DNA of 64,000 nt, from assembly GCA_016713445.1 (NCBI GenBank), contig JADJPB010000008.1:124001-188000 (forward strand), given 5' to 3'. Below, one piece after another: positions 26,986 to 36,169 of the stretch. Position 1 is the first letter of the stretch; each line of letters begins with the position of its first letter. Made by a program: the position numbers and the translations under genes. The notes beneath the pieces were generated by a model, which saw only the letters and a list, made by a program, of their open reading frames with translations, made no database searches and had not been told where the DNA came from. The stretch comes from Bacteroidota bacterium. Lineage in GTDB: Bacteria > Bacteroidota > Bacteroidia > AKYH767-A > OLB10.

Positions 26986-28188
26986 TTAGCGATTTTCGTT
27001 GACCATGGCAACGCCGGGTAGTACTTTTCCTTCGATGTGCTCGAGGAGTGCACCTCCACCAGTAGAGACATAAGAAACTTTATCGGCCATGTTGAATTGA
27101 TTGATGGCTGCTGCAGAATCACCTCCACCAATGAGTGAAAATGCTCCCTTTGCCGTGGCCGTTACAATCGCTTCGGCAACGGTTTTGGTACCGTTCTCAA
27201 ATTTTTTCATTTCGAAAACGCCCATCGGACCATTCCACAAAATCGTTTTACTTTGCTGAATCACATCTGCAAAAAGAGCTGCTGACTTGGGACCAATATC
27301 TAATCCCATCCAATTTTCTTCAATATTACGTATATCCGTAACGTTAGTATTGGCGTCCTTATCAAACTTATCAGCATTTACAGAATCAATTGGCAAATGA
27401 ATTTTCACACCTTTCGATGCCGCTGAAGAAAGAATTTGCAATGCTAAATCTAATTTATCGGCTTCGCATAATGAATTTCCAATATTTCCCCCTTGCGCTT
27501 TTATGAAAGTATACGCCATTCCACCCCCAATGAGAAGATGATCCACTTTCTCCATCAGTTGTTCAATGATCAAAATTTTATCGCTCACTTTTGCTCCACC
27601 CATGATGGCCGTAAATGGTTTTTCGGGATGAGACAATACTTTTTCAGCATTCAATAATTCACCTGCCATCACATATCCAAACATGCAATTTCCTTTGAAG
27701 AATTGCGCGATCACGGCAGTACTCGCATGAGCTCGATGCGCAGTTCCGAAAGCATCGTTCACATACACGTCGCCGTATGCAGATAGTTTTTTCGCAAAAT
27801 CTAGATCCCCTTTTTCTTCTTGCTTATAAAAGCGAAGGTTTTCTAATAACAATACTTCCCCGGACTTAAGATTCGCAGCTAACCCATCTGCAGAAGCACC
27901 AATACAGTCATCCGCAAACTTCACATCAGTATGAAGTAATTCACTTAAAGTAGAAACGATATGTCGTAAAGAATACTTATCGACTGGACCTTCTTTTGGT
28001 CGACCCAGATGCGACATTAAAATAACACTGCCACCATCACTTAAAATTTTTTGAATAGTTGGAATGGCAGCACGAATTCGGGTTGGATCCGTTACTTGTA
28101 ATTCGGTATTTAGAGGAACATTAAAATCAACGCGAATGAGCGCCTTTTTTCCAGAGAAGTTATAATTATCGACAGTTTTGATTGACAT
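26986..28188 (-). CDS. pgk: Phosphoglycerate kinase
   Basis: 400 residues, the normal length. It transfers phosphate between 1,3-bisphosphoglycerate and ADP in glycolysis. Visible signatures are ALIRVDFNVPL (substrate-binding), LMSHLGRP, LLLENLRFYKQEEKGD, the KVSDK hinge region, GPMGVFE, GGGDSAAA and STGGGALLEHIEGK near the end. A promoter box TATTTTTG lies at 28206-28213 on the minus strand, 17 bases from the ATG. It is monocistronic. The gap 26817-26985 holds GCTACAAGCT-type repeats and no gene. Confidence 0.98.
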   Translation of the reverse strand: MSIKTVDNYNFSGKKALIRVDFNVPLNTELQVTDPTRIRAAIPTIQKILSDGGSVILMSHLGRPKEGPVDKYSLRHIVSTLSELLHTDVKFADDCIGASADGLAANLKSGEVLLLENLRFYKQEEKGDLDFAKKLSAYGDVYVNDAFGTAHRAHASTAVIAQFFKGNCMFGYVMAGELLNAEKVLSHPEKPFTAIMGGAKVSDKILIIEQLMEKVDHLLIGGGMAYTFIKAQGGNIGNSLCEADKLDLALQILSSAASKGVKIHLPIDSVNADKFDKDANTNVTDIRNIEENWMGLDIGPKSAALFADVIQQSKTILWNGPMGVFEMKKFENGTKTVAEAIVTATAKGAFSLIGGGDSAAAINQFNMADKVSYVSTGGGALLEHIEGKVLPGVAMVNENR

Positions 28189-28293
28189 ACATGAATAATT
28201 TCATGCAAAAATAGTCAATGAGTAGAAACCAAGACGATTATACGCCTCATGAATCTATTTAAAGAAGAAAGATGAAATGGCAGAATGAGGATA

Positions 28294-28644
28294 CTATTTA
28301 ACAGTCACCGTTTTACGAACGGTTTTGCTTTGCTCTAAACGGATATAATCCTTAGCTGAAGTGGTTAAAGATGTAACTTCCACATTCAAAACAGATTCCC
28401 ACTTAAATGAAAAAATAGCTTCGCCATTACTCGTGGTAAATTGCTCTCCAAAAATATCAGCACGAACACCTGTCTGGGGATTCACCACACTGTCTTGACG
28501 CAAAACCACTTTTGCACCGGGGACCGCACGACCTAATGTGTCCACTACAGTTATAATGGCTTCACAGTCTTTGGTTTTCTTACACGAAGAAACCGTAATT
28601 AGTCCAACAAATGCCAGGCAGAATGAGAGTATATATTGCTTCAT
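28294..28644 (-). CDS. Small lipoprotein with carboxypeptidase-regulatory-like beta-sandwich
   Basis: 116 residues. The signal peptide ends with a lipobox, LITVSSC21-KK, so it is anchored by lipid. The rest resembles one Ig-like or CarboxypepD_reg-like domain: CEAIITVVDTLGRAVPGAKVVL then a GEQFTTSNGEAIFSF turn, with alternating beta-strand hydrophobicity. No catalytic residues are visible. It is probably a periplasmic or surface protein of unknown role. It stands alone between pgk and the divergent prolyl isomerase. Confidence 0.75.
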   Translation of the reverse strand: MKQYILSFCLAFVGLITVSSCKKTKDCEAIITVVDTLGRAVPGAKVVLRQDSVVNPQTGVRADIFGEQFTTSNGEAIFSFKWESVLNVEVTSLTTSAKDYIRLEQSKTVRKTVTVK

Positions 28645-28769
28645 TTTGATCAGTTAATTTTGTTATACGCAGATAACCAATGATTGTTCAAATTTAGTTA
28701 AACTTGCAACAAGAACCCTTATAAAATTAATTGGTTTCTTACAAACAAAAGTAATTAATTATCAATACT

Positions 28770-29450
28770 ATGAAAAAAATATTCCTTATTTGCCTAGGCT
28801 TGATGCTTGCAATTGGAACAAATACATTCGCTCAAAAGAAGAAAAAGTCAATGGAAAAAGCAGTTACAGACACATTAATTGAGATTACCACCGATTATGG
28901 CACCATGAAATTAAAGCTTTATAAAGAGACCCCTTTACACCGGGCGAACTTTATAAAACTGGTAAGCGAAGGCTTTTACGATAGTTTACTTTTTCATCGT
29001 GTTATCAAGGGGTTTATGATCCAAGGCGGTGATCCAGGATCAAAAGATGCAGCGCCAGGAAAAATGCTAGGTTCAGGCGATGTTGGCTATAAAATACCTG
29101 CTGAATTAATTGATACATTATATCACAAGAAAGGTGTATTGGCAGCTGCAAGAGATGGGAATCCTGAAAAAGCAAGTTCGGGTTGTCAATTTTATATTGT
29201 ACAAGGCAAGCCCATGACGGAAGCAGAAATCACACAAGCAGAACAGCGTGTAGGTTTCACCATGAGCGAAAAACAGAAGTCAGACTATATGACCATTGGC
29301 GGTTCACCATGGTTAGATCGCAACTACACGGTGTTTGGTGAGATTGTAGAAGGGTTGGATGTAATTGATAAAATTGCAGCAGTAAAAACATTGCCGGGTG
29401 ATCGTCCAGAGACGGATGTGAGGATGACTATTAAGTTAATTAAGAATTAA
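28770..29450 (+). CDS. Cyclophilin-type peptidyl-prolyl cis-trans isomerase, exported
   Basis: 226 residues. A signal peptide (1-21, ending NTFAQ) is followed by a basic spacer (KKKKS) and a cyclophilin domain (about 38-226) with TTDYGTMKLKLYKETPLHRANF, LLFHRVIKGFMIQGGDP, the catalytic Arg in FHRV, and SSGCQFYIVQGKP. An insertion of about 30 residues (TEAEITQAEQRVGFTMSEKQK, given in part) between the last strands is common in Bacteroidota members. It helps fold exported proteins in the periplasm. It is monocistronic, with an 18-base perfect palindrome just behind it (29459-29476). Confidence 0.95.
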   Translation: MKKIFLICLGLMLAIGTNTFAQKKKKSMEKAVTDTLIEITTDYGTMKLKLYKETPLHRANFIKLVSEGFYDSLLFHRVIKGFMIQGGDPGSKDAAPGKMLGSGDVGYKIPAELIDTLYHKKGVLAAARDGNPEKASSGCQFYIVQGKPMTEAEITQAEQRVGFTMSEKQKSDYMTIGGSPWLDRNYTVFGEIVEGLDVIDKIAAVKTLPGDRPETDVRMTIKLIKN

Positions 29451-29458
29451 GAATTATG

Positions 29459-29476
29459 TCCCGATAGCTATCGGGA
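29459..29476. repeat. Perfect 18-base palindrome TCCCGATAGCTATCGGGA
   Basis: Located nine bases after the prolyl isomerase stop and flanked by TTAAGAATTAAGAATT words on both sides in opposite orientations (29430-29458 and about 29600-29630). A decayed copy is at about 7997-8012. It is probably a dispersed repeat; it has no loop and no T tract, so termination is unlikely. Confidence 0.75.
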
Positions 29477-29634
29477 TCAGAATTATTAAGTTTACTTGAC
29501 TTCATAATTTCCACTATCGAATTCAAAAATCTTATTTCATGTTCAGAAAGATGAATTTGATTTTATTCGAATAAATTACTTTACTAAAATAATTCCTCAA
29601 AATTCTTAATTCATAATTCTTAATTCTGAATTGC

Positions 29635-30674
29635 ATGATAAATATTGAAGCTTTAATTGAAGAGACTAAAAGTTTTGCTCCTGCGAATAAAGAGGAGTTA
29701 GAGACTTTTCGTGTTCGCTTTTTAGGGAAGAAAGGCGTGTTGACAGATTTGTTTGCAAAGATGAAAGACGTGGCTCCTGAAGAGCGGAAGTCGTTTGGAT
29801 TGCAAGTGAATTCACTGAAGGTAGCCGCTGAAGAACGATTGCTTCAATTTAAAGATGCTTTTGAAGATGCTGATACGGGTTCAAATCAAAATATCGATTT
29901 AAGTTTACCATCGGATCCCAATCCATTGGGATCGTTTCATCCGTTGAGCTTAGTACGTAGAAAAATCATCAGTATCTTTTCGCGGATAGGCTTCAACGTA
30001 AGTGATGGTCCAGAGATTGAAGACGATTGGCATAATTTCTCCGCGTTGAATTTTCCGCCTGAGCATCCAGCACGTGATATGCAGGATACTTTCTTCATTG
30101 ATTTAAATTCTGATCAAGAGAAGTATAATGGATCTTTAGCTTTAAGAACACATACTTCTACGATTCAGGTTCGCGTGATGGAAAATCAAGCACCACCGAT
30201 TCGAACGATATGTCCGGGAAGGGTGTATCGTAATGAAGCCATCTCAGCTCGTGCACATTGCTTTTTTCATCAGGTAGAAGGATTTTATATTGATGAAAAC
30301 GTTTCGTTCGCTGACTTAAAACAAACCTTATTGTATTTCTCGCAAGAGATGTTTGGTGAGGATACAAAATTAGACTTCGTCCTTCTTACTTTCCATTTAC
30401 AGAGCCAAGTGCGGAGATGGACATCAGTTGTACCATTTGCAAAGGCAAGGGATGCAATATTTGTAAATACACGGGATGGGTGGAGATTTTAGGTTGCGGA
30501 ATGATTGATCCCGCCGTGTTGGAAAACAATAAAATCGATTCTAAAAAATACAGTGGATTTGCATTTGGAATGGGTATTGAACGAATCACGATGCTGAAGT
30601 ATAGCATCAAAGATCTTCGTATTTTCTCGGAGAATGACGTACGCTTCTTGGATCAGTTTAAAGGCGTGCGATAA
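29635..30674 (+). CDS. pheS: Phenylalanine-tRNA ligase alpha subunit (one frameshift)
   Basis: Charges tRNA-Phe together with PheT. The N-terminal coiled-coil (about 1-80) precedes the class II catalytic core: HPLSLVRRKIISIFSRIGF, GPEIEDDWHNFSALNFP, and motif 2 GRVYRNEAISARAHCFFHQVEG. The frame slips near 30380 (a missing A in TTAGACTT); one base off it continues RPSYFPFTEPSAEMD, the zinc-type CTICKGKGCNICKYTGW insertion, and motif 3 GFAFGMGIERITMLKY, ending at 30674. The restored length is about 346 residues. It is essential, so the slip is almost surely a sequence error. pheT is not adjacent, as is usual in Bacteroidota. Confidence 0.96.
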
Positions 30675-31241
30675 AGATGCTAATATTTCTCGCAAAGGTG
30701 CAAAAACGCTAAGGCTGCGCTTCACCAAATTTTCTCGAAAAAGTTACGATGGTAAAGGCTAATTTAAAAACAAACAACTAAGTTTTAAAATTCTTAATCC
30801 TTTGCGACTTTGCGCCTTTGCGAGAAACTTTAGCGTAGAGAAATTGGCGAAGGAAGAAGCATTACTCGTCTGCGAATAAGTTATTGCAAGCATATTGTTC
30901 AAGACTCTCCCTTGCCCTCTCCATCCTCTCCTGAAGGCGAGGACAAGGAAGGAGAGGGAATTAAATAATTACAATAATCAGATAAAATTTGGAATTAACC
31001 ATAGAAATCTTTGCGAGCAATTTTATGAACTCAATTTAGCAATACAAATTAAAAAATCAAAACTATTAAATTACTATTTGTCCTTAAAAAAGTTCGTACA
31101 TCAACGAAGGAAATTTTTCTCTATTGGATTTACTGTGAATAAATCGAAATCTATTTTGGCAATCGCAAAAGGTTTTGCAATTTATTTAAAAATCAAGAAA
31201 AATTACTTCTTCGGCTTGCCAATAACTTTATACTCGCCATC
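30675..31241. repeat. Convergent intergenic region composed of dispersed repeats
   Basis: No credible gene. It contains CGCAAAGGTGCAAAAACGCTAAGG and its inverse CTTTGCGCCTTTGCGAGAAA (about 30690-30830), a CTCTCC/GGAGAGG inverted stretch (30902-30960), and a copy of the element at 30984-31029 (AAATTTGGAATTAACCATAG then GCGAGCAATTTTATGAA) also found at 39495-39590 and, in part, at 19193-19219. A 122-codon open frame at 30895-31263 is made of these repeats and is not a gene. Confidence 0.7.
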
Positions 31242-32894
31242 TCATTTTAAGATGGAATTGTAAAGTGAGTTATTTCCTAAAACCGTTAATGCTTCTTTGA
31301 TGGTTTCGTCGTGCTTGAACATGTACTTATACTTACCAGTTTGGAAATAATAACGAGTTACTAATTCCTTCTCAATAAAACTTTTTATCTCCGATTTAAA
31401 TAATCTTAAATCGGCTGCTTTATCATGATTCAATTCCTTTCCCAACTTATCAATTTCAGAGCTGTTGCTGGCATAATACTTTTCACGAATGGCAGCATCT
31501 TTCAGCAGTTTAAAAGTATTTTCTGTTTGAGTAGAGTACGAATAGCTTTCAGTATTCACGTAATTTTCAAAATCTTTGAAATCCGCATCTGTGAATGAAA
31601 ACACCTCAATAGAATCAATGCTATTATGTTGCTGGCGATATTTACTTGCGTAATCGAAGATAATAAAATTTCCAATTAAACTTTTTGTGATGTTGCTGGT
31701 ATCTGGTAGCGCAAGGAAACGATCGGGATAAACAGCAGATCCGTCGAACACCGTTCTTCCATTCTTCGTTTTGAAAGCTTTCATCAAAGAATCGGGGACT
31801 TCCGTCACCGCATTTCCTTCGTCGTGGTTATAGATTCGCGTTTGAACACATCTACCACTTGCCGTATAATACTTTGCCACTGTTAATTTCATTTGCGCAT
31901 TATAGGTAAGTGGTCGAGTTTGTTGCACCAGTCCCTTTCCAAAACTTCGTTGACCGATGATTACACCTCGATCCAAATCTTGAAAATTACCAGCTGTAAT
32001 TTCACTTGCTGAAGCTGAATTTTTATCAATCAACACAGCTACTTTTAAATCGGGCGCTATCGGATCAACTTTTGCGATATAGGTATTATTTGATCCTTCT
32101 GTTTTACCTTTTTGAGTGACGAGCAATTCGCCTTTCTTCACAAAGAGATTTAACATCTGCACCGACTCTTCCAACAATCCACCGCCATTTCCACGCAAAT
32201 CGAAAACAAGAGAGGTCAATCCTTTATTCTTTTGTAAATCTACCAATGCATCACGCACTTCGCTAAAGCAATTTTGTAAAAACTTATCCAGCTTTATATA
32301 ACCCACACTGTCGTTGATCATTCCGTAGTACGGAACATTTTTCACTTTAATTTCTCCTCGGGTAATTGACTTTTCGATGGGCTGAGATTCCCCAAAGCGT
32401 GACAATCCAACTTTCACAACCGTTCCTGCTTGACCTTTGATCATATCATCGATTTCAGAGGGAGAAAGTCCTTTAATCGCTCTTCCATTCACTGAAATCA
32501 ACAAATCGCCTGCACGCACATCGGCCAGTTGAGCGGGGTAGCCTTCGTACACATCATAAATCACAATACTATCTCCGTAACGAAACGAGGAAGCGCCAAT
32601 ACCACCGTATTCGGTGCTGACATGCTTCATCCGATAATCTTCGATTTCCGATTCAGGATAAAAATTAGTGTAAGGGTCGATGGTCTTTAACATCCCATCA
32701 ATACCAATCTTCAACAATTCACCAGGCTTCACATCATCCACATAAAACTGGTCTACCTCTCGATAAACCGCTGAGAAAATATCGAGTTGCTTGCTGATCA
32801 TAAAATAATCATCCACAAAGCTGACACTTAAAAAGGTAGATGGTATCATCATCAAAAGAATCAGTTTGCGGCGATGGCTGGAGAATAGAGACAT
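31242..32894 (-). CDS. S41 family C-terminal processing peptidase
   Basis: 550 residues. A hydrophobic N-terminal anchor (about 10-26) precedes the protease: a PDZ domain (about 85-175, GIGASSFRYGDSIVIYDV ... GDLLISVNGRAIKGLS) and a tail-specific protease core with the catalytic Ser in DKNSASASEITAGN and Lys in SFGKGLVQQ. The C-terminal about 170 residues are helical and charged, as in Bacteroidota CtpA homologues. It acts in the periplasm, cutting protein C-termini. A TATCTTTG promoter box (32913-32920) lies about 19 bases upstream of the ATG. The divergent AI-2E gene starts 63 bases away. Confidence 0.95.
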   Translation of the reverse strand: MSLFSSHRRKLILLMMIPSTFLSVSFVDDYFMISKQLDIFSAVYREVDQFYVDDVKPGELLKIGIDGMLKTIDPYTNFYPESEIEDYRMKHVSTEYGGIGASSFRYGDSIVIYDVYEGYPAQLADVRAGDLLISVNGRAIKGLSPSEIDDMIKGQAGTVVKVGLSRFGESQPIEKSITRGEIKVKNVPYYGMINDSVGYIKLDKFLQNCFSEVRDALVDLQKNKGLTSLVFDLRGNGGGLLEESVQMLNLFVKKGELLVTQKGKTEGSNNTYIAKVDPIAPDLKVAVLIDKNSASASEITAGNFQDLDRGVIIGQRSFGKGLVQQTRPLTYNAQMKLTVAKYYTASGRCVQTRIYNHDEGNAVTEVPDSLMKAFKTKNGRTVFDGSAVYPDRFLALPDTSNITKSLIGNFIIFDYASKYRQQHNSIDSIEVFSFTDADFKDFENYVNTESYSYSTQTENTFKLLKDAAIREKYYASNSSEIDKLGKELNHDKAADLRLFKSEIKSFIEKELVTRYYFQTGKYKYMFKHDETIKEALTVLGNNSLYNSILK

Positions 32895-32957
32895 ACTTAT
32901 TTTTTAACGTTTCAAAGATAATAGATCATAATGAACCAAAATGATTATTTTTAGTGC

Positions 32958-33965
32958 ATGAATAACAACCAAAACCGTCTAACCTCATTGCTCATCATTA
33001 CCTTATTGGGTGTCTTTTTATTTTGGTCATTAATCGGCTTTCTAACTTCCTTCCTCTCTGCCACAATACTTTATGTATTAGCAAGGCCTTTCTTGAAATA
33101 CTTAACTCAGAAGAAGAGCTGGAATAAAACGCTTGCCGTCCTTTTAATATTGTTAATTTCGTTTATCACCATTCTCCTGCCCTTTTGGTCACTCTACAGT
33201 TTATTGGCCACCAAAATAAACTATGCGATTGTTCATAGTAACGATATGATGGACGGATTAAAACGGATGGATGATTTCATCTTATCGCAAACGGGTTTCA
33301 GCGTTTTAAGTCACGAAATGATTTTAAAATTTCAAGAGTTTGCAGGGAATTTCATTCCTCAAATTTTAGGTGCAACTGCAGATGCACTAGCTACCATAGG
33401 AATGATGTATTTCATTCTTTATTACCTTTTGAAAAATCAAGGGGTAATTGAAAAAACGTTAATCGAATTTTTACCTTTCGAGCCCTCTCATTCACAGCAA
33501 TTTTCTGATGAGTTGGAGATGAACGTATTCAGCAATGTACTAGGTGCACCTCTCTTAGCCATTTTGCAAGGATTAGTAGCCGGCACCATTTATTGGATTT
33601 GTGGATTGGATCAGCCATGGTTTTGGGGAACGATAACCGGATTTATGTCATTTATTCCTCTCGTAGGTACTGCGCTTGTTTGGATTCCTGCAGGTATTTA
33701 TCAATATGCAAACGATGCTCAAACGCAAGGAATAGCTATCTTGATTTGTGGAATATTAATCATAACAAATGTCGACAATGTTTTCAGATTCACACTTCAG
33801 AAAAAATTTGCTAACGTTCATCCTGTGGTTACAGTGTTAGGTGTAATCATAGGACTTCAATGGTTTGGAATTGCTGGAATTGTTTTCGGTCCATTGCTCA
33901 TTTCTTATTTTATTCTTATGGTGAAAATGTACAGCGTAGAATATAAACAGCCAATTAAAAAGTAA
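32958..33965 (+). CDS. AI-2E family transporter
   Basis: 335 residues with about eight membrane helices arranged as in the AI-2E (TqsA/PerM) family: two at the N-terminus, a soluble helical region (about 90-130), and a C-terminal group with GTITGFMSFIPLVGTALVWIPA (part of it shown) and a final LGVIIGLQWFGIAGIVFGPLL. Members include sodium/proton antiporters and possible signal exporters; the substrate cannot be read from sequence. The ATG is preceded closely by TATTTTTA, a near-match to the promoter -7 box. Confidence 0.92.
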   Translation: MNNNQNRLTSLLIITLLGVFLFWSLIGFLTSFLSATILYVLARPFLKYLTQKKSWNKTLAVLLILLISFITILLPFWSLYSLLATKINYAIVHSNDMMDGLKRMDDFILSQTGFSVLSHEMILKFQEFAGNFIPQILGATADALATIGMMYFILYYLLKNQGVIEKTLIEFLPFEPSHSQQFSDELEMNVFSNVLGAPLLAILQGLVAGTIYWICGLDQPWFWGTITGFMSFIPLVGTALVWIPAGIYQYANDAQTQGIAILICGILIITNVDNVFRFTLQKKFANVHPVVTVLGVIIGLQWFGIAGIVFGPLLISYFILMVKMYSVEYKQPIKK

Positions 33966-34020
33966 TTAAAAAAAAATAGCTGCTTCTGAAAGACAATAAC
34001 TATTGATCGTGTAACTAGCC

Positions 34021-34542
34021 CTATTTAATTCCATAATCTACTCCATAACAATCTAAAGCCTCTTGCAATTTTTTACGCGCCACATGAATTCTAATTTTTA
34101 CTGTTCCTAAAGGCACTTGTAATTCATCGGCAATTTCAGAATATTTAAATCCTTCAAAAGATTTCATAAAGGGTATGCGCAAATTTTCTGGAAGAGTACC
34201 CATAGCCCTATCAATTTCCTGCATAGCGATTCGACCGATTCCTTTGTTCTTATCAGCGCTATTTAAATTATCCAATAAATACTGTCGTTCTGTATCATCA
34301 TGAACAATCAAATACTTTACTTTTCTACGATAATTATTAATAAACAAGTTTTTTAAGATGGTATACAACCACCCTTTTAAGTTTGTTCCTGGAGCAAATT
34401 TATCTTTATTATTAAATGCCTTCAACATCGTTTCTTGAACTAAATCTTCAGCATCTTCGATCGCTCTAGTTAATTTAAAGGCATATCCGCGAAGTGGCTC
34501 ATATTGTTCTTTTACATGGTAATTAAATTCTAGCTGCGTCAT
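34021..34542 (-). CDS. ECF-type RNA polymerase sigma factor
   Basis: 173 residues. Region 2 (about 10-75) reads YEPLRGYAFKLTRAIEDAEDLVQETMLKAF ... GWLYTILKNLFINNYRR (segments), and region 4 (about 115-165) has MKSFEGFKYSEIADELQVPL and VKIRIHVARKKL, the helix-turn-helix for -35 recognition. No anti-sigma gene is adjacent. It lies near a MerR/B12 regulator and photolyase; in many Bacteroidota, light- or singlet-oxygen-responsive ECF factors sit in such groups, so a role in that response is plausible but inferred. It has its own good promoter (34573-34603). Confidence 0.93.
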   Translation of the reverse strand: MTQLEFNYHVKEQYEPLRGYAFKLTRAIEDAEDLVQETMLKAFNNKDKFAPGTNLKGWLYTILKNLFINNYRRKVKYLIVHDDTERQYLLDNLNSADKNKGIGRIAMQEIDRAMGTLPENLRIPFMKSFEGFKYSEIADELQVPLGTVKIRIHVARKKLQEALDCYGVDYGIK

Positions 34543-34572
34543 CTTGTTTAAATTTTAAAGTTAATTGTTCAA

Positions 34573-34603
34573 CAAAAGTAAGAGCGTTTTTGGCATTTTG
34601 CAA
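34573..34603 (-). promoter_or_regulatory. Bacteroidota-type promoter of the ECF sigma gene
   Basis: On the minus strand TTG (34603-34601), a 20-base spacer, and TACTTTTG (34580-34573) match the TTTG-N19-TAnnTTTG architecture. The ATG follows 30 bases later. No other gene-like feature is seen in the gap 34543-34867, except a possible weak hairpin AATAGCT/AGCTATT (34802-34827) behind the MerR gene. Confidence 0.7.
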
Positions 34604-34867
34604 GTTTTTGTCTAATTTTTTTGTCATAATAGTTAAACAAAATATAAAATGCTAATAATCAATACTAAAAAAACTTTTTCCACAGAATTATATTTATTTA
34701 TTCCAATAAAATTGCTAAAAAGCCCAATTAAACCATAAAAATAGCCAATTGTAAAATAAAAAAAGTTGGGATTCTAATCATGACTTTAAAAAATACCTTA
34801 TAATAGCTTCCTTTAAAAAGAGCTATTCGATCATTCATTTAATTTGAAAAGTTGCCCTGATTAGGAA

Positions 34868-35755
34868 CTAATTGTTGATAGACTTCAAGACAGAAGAAAA
34901 ATCTTCGAAGGTAGAAAGCAATTTAATATTTGGTGGGTATTGGATATTGGGCTGCATCATTTGAGAGCCCGCCATAAACACCGTAGTTTTCGGAAAATCA
35001 CCGTACAATTTATTTGCAATTTGCAAAGGTGAAAGACTGGTCATCGAAGAAGTAATGACGGTGAGGAAATAATCTGCCTTGTATATCTTCATTACAGGAT
35101 TCAAATCATTGAGCGGCAAGTTGGGTCCTAAATAATTGGTGTGATGCCCTGCAGCTCTTATTAAATAATTTGCAAATAAAAGTGAAAGTTCATGGGTTTC
35201 ATGGGAGGGTAGAAAAAGAATGAATTTCTTAGCAAGATCAACATTTATTGCAGGCAAGGATTCTGTGGCAACAAATAATTTAAGGCGTATAATATGAGAG
35301 ATAAAGTGTTCGTATGCTGGGTTGATGGACCCCGTTTGCCACATGATTCCAATACGAGACAGTAAAGGGAATACCAGTCTCGTAAAACTTTCTTCAAAAC
35401 CGATTTGATCAACACTCGACTGAAAGACGTTTATAAAACGATTTTCATCCAAACTGAACATTGCTCTTACTAAAGATTCAAGATGGACATTCTCATCTTG
35501 AGAATTCAAAGAAATACTCACAACCAATTGATCTAACTCTTCTTTGCTCATCTTTGTGATCTTAGAGATTTTATATCCCTGACGGTTGAGCATAGCAACA
35601 TTTAACAATATCTTCAAATCTTCATCGGTGTAATACCGAATATTAGTTGCAGTTCGGTTGGGCAATGGAATACCATAGCGTTGCTCCCAAATTCTAAGCG
35701 TATGCGGCTTTATACCGGTGAGCGCTTCTACATCCTTAATTGAGAAATTGTTCAT
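34868..35755 (-). CDS. MerR-family regulator with cobalamin-binding domain (CarH/LitR-like)
   Basis: 295 residues. An N-terminal MerR winged helix (FSIKDVEALTGIKPHTLRIWEQRYGI ... NIRYYTDEDL, in parts) is followed by a helical cap (about 95-175) containing W-x9-EH (MWQTGSINPAYEHFIS), the signature of CarH-type AdoCbl-binding caps. The C-terminal Rossmann part has E-x-H-x2 in SHETHELSLLF, where the His would be the lower axial ligand, though the usual following Gly is Ser. CarH-type proteins repress in the dark and release DNA on illumination of AdoCbl. The photolyase and oxidoreductase genes 2-4 kb away are likely targets; this is inference from context. Confidence 0.9.
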   Translation of the reverse strand: MNNFSIKDVEALTGIKPHTLRIWEQRYGIPLPNRTATNIRYYTDEDLKILLNVAMLNRQGYKISKITKMSKEELDQLVVSISLNSQDENVHLESLVRAMFSLDENRFINVFQSSVDQIGFEESFTRLVFPLLSRIGIMWQTGSINPAYEHFISHIIRLKLFVATESLPAINVDLAKKFILFLPSHETHELSLLFANYLIRAAGHHTNYLGPNLPLNDLNPVMKIYKADYFLTVITSSMTSLSPLQIANKLYGDFPKTTVFMAGSQMMQPNIQYPPNIKLLSTFEDFSSVLKSINN

Positions 35756-35804
35756 AATTAGACTATTTCATTCATTGCTTAACGAGGAAAAATGAGTTAT
35801 GCAT

Positions 35805-36152
35805 TTACAACAACTCAACTTGAATAATGTTTTTTAAAATCACTTTTATTAGTTCACGCTGTAATATGATACCTGCCAATTGATATGTATCGCGACAACC
35901 AAAGCGAGCCGGTATCTTATGTTCAGGAATATCGATATGGTAAAGCAGACCCGGAATTCGTTCAGCATCAAATTTACACCAGGCCGTTAATTGTTCTGCT
36001 AATTGAAGTTGGAAGTTGAGAAAAGAAACAGGTAATTCTTCCTTAAAGACAATCGTATAATTGAAGCGTTCAAAATCTCTAATAGTTTGCTCAGCCATGG
36101 CTCGTAAATAAGCAAGATCATGGCGATACTTTTCAATTTGTAAATCGTTCAT
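35805..36152 (-). CDS. Hypothetical protein
   Basis: About 115 residues from the ATG at 36152 (MNDLQIEKYRHDLAYLRAMAEQ). It is helical and charged, with no signal peptide, membrane segment or recognised domain; one stretch reads FLNFQLQLAEQLTAWCKFDAE. The frame can be extended to 36215, but that part reads through the promoter of the divergent gene, so I reject it. It ends 49 bases before the MerR gene, in the same direction, and could share its transcript. Its start is 17 bases from the start of the divergent membrane protein gene at 36170. I do not recognise the family. Confidence 0.6.
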   Translation of the reverse strand: MNDLQIEKYRHDLAYLRAMAEQTIRDFERFNYTIVFKEELPVSFLNFQLQLAEQLTAWCKFDAERIPGLLYHIDIPEHKIPARFGCRDTYQLAGIILQRELIKVILKNIIQVELL

Positions 36153-36156
36153 ATAG

Positions 36157-36164
36157 TATCTTTG
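36157..36164 (+). promoter_or_regulatory. -7 box TATCTTTG five bases before the 36170 ATG
   Basis: Lies inside the 17-base gap between two divergent start codons. The spacing predicts transcription starting at or next to the start codon of the plus-strand gene. Confidence 0.55.
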
Positions 36165-36169
36165 TTGAA

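Noticed and set aside
29459..29476. Palindrome as a transcription terminator of the prolyl isomerase gene
   Set aside because: It has no loop and no T tract, and a decayed copy occurs elsewhere, so a dispersed repeat is more likely.
30895..31263. 122-codon open frame on the plus strand
   Set aside because: It consists of dispersed intergenic repeats (CTCTCC stretch, GCGAGCAATTTTATGAA element), has no family resemblance and overlaps the end of the convergent S41 gene.
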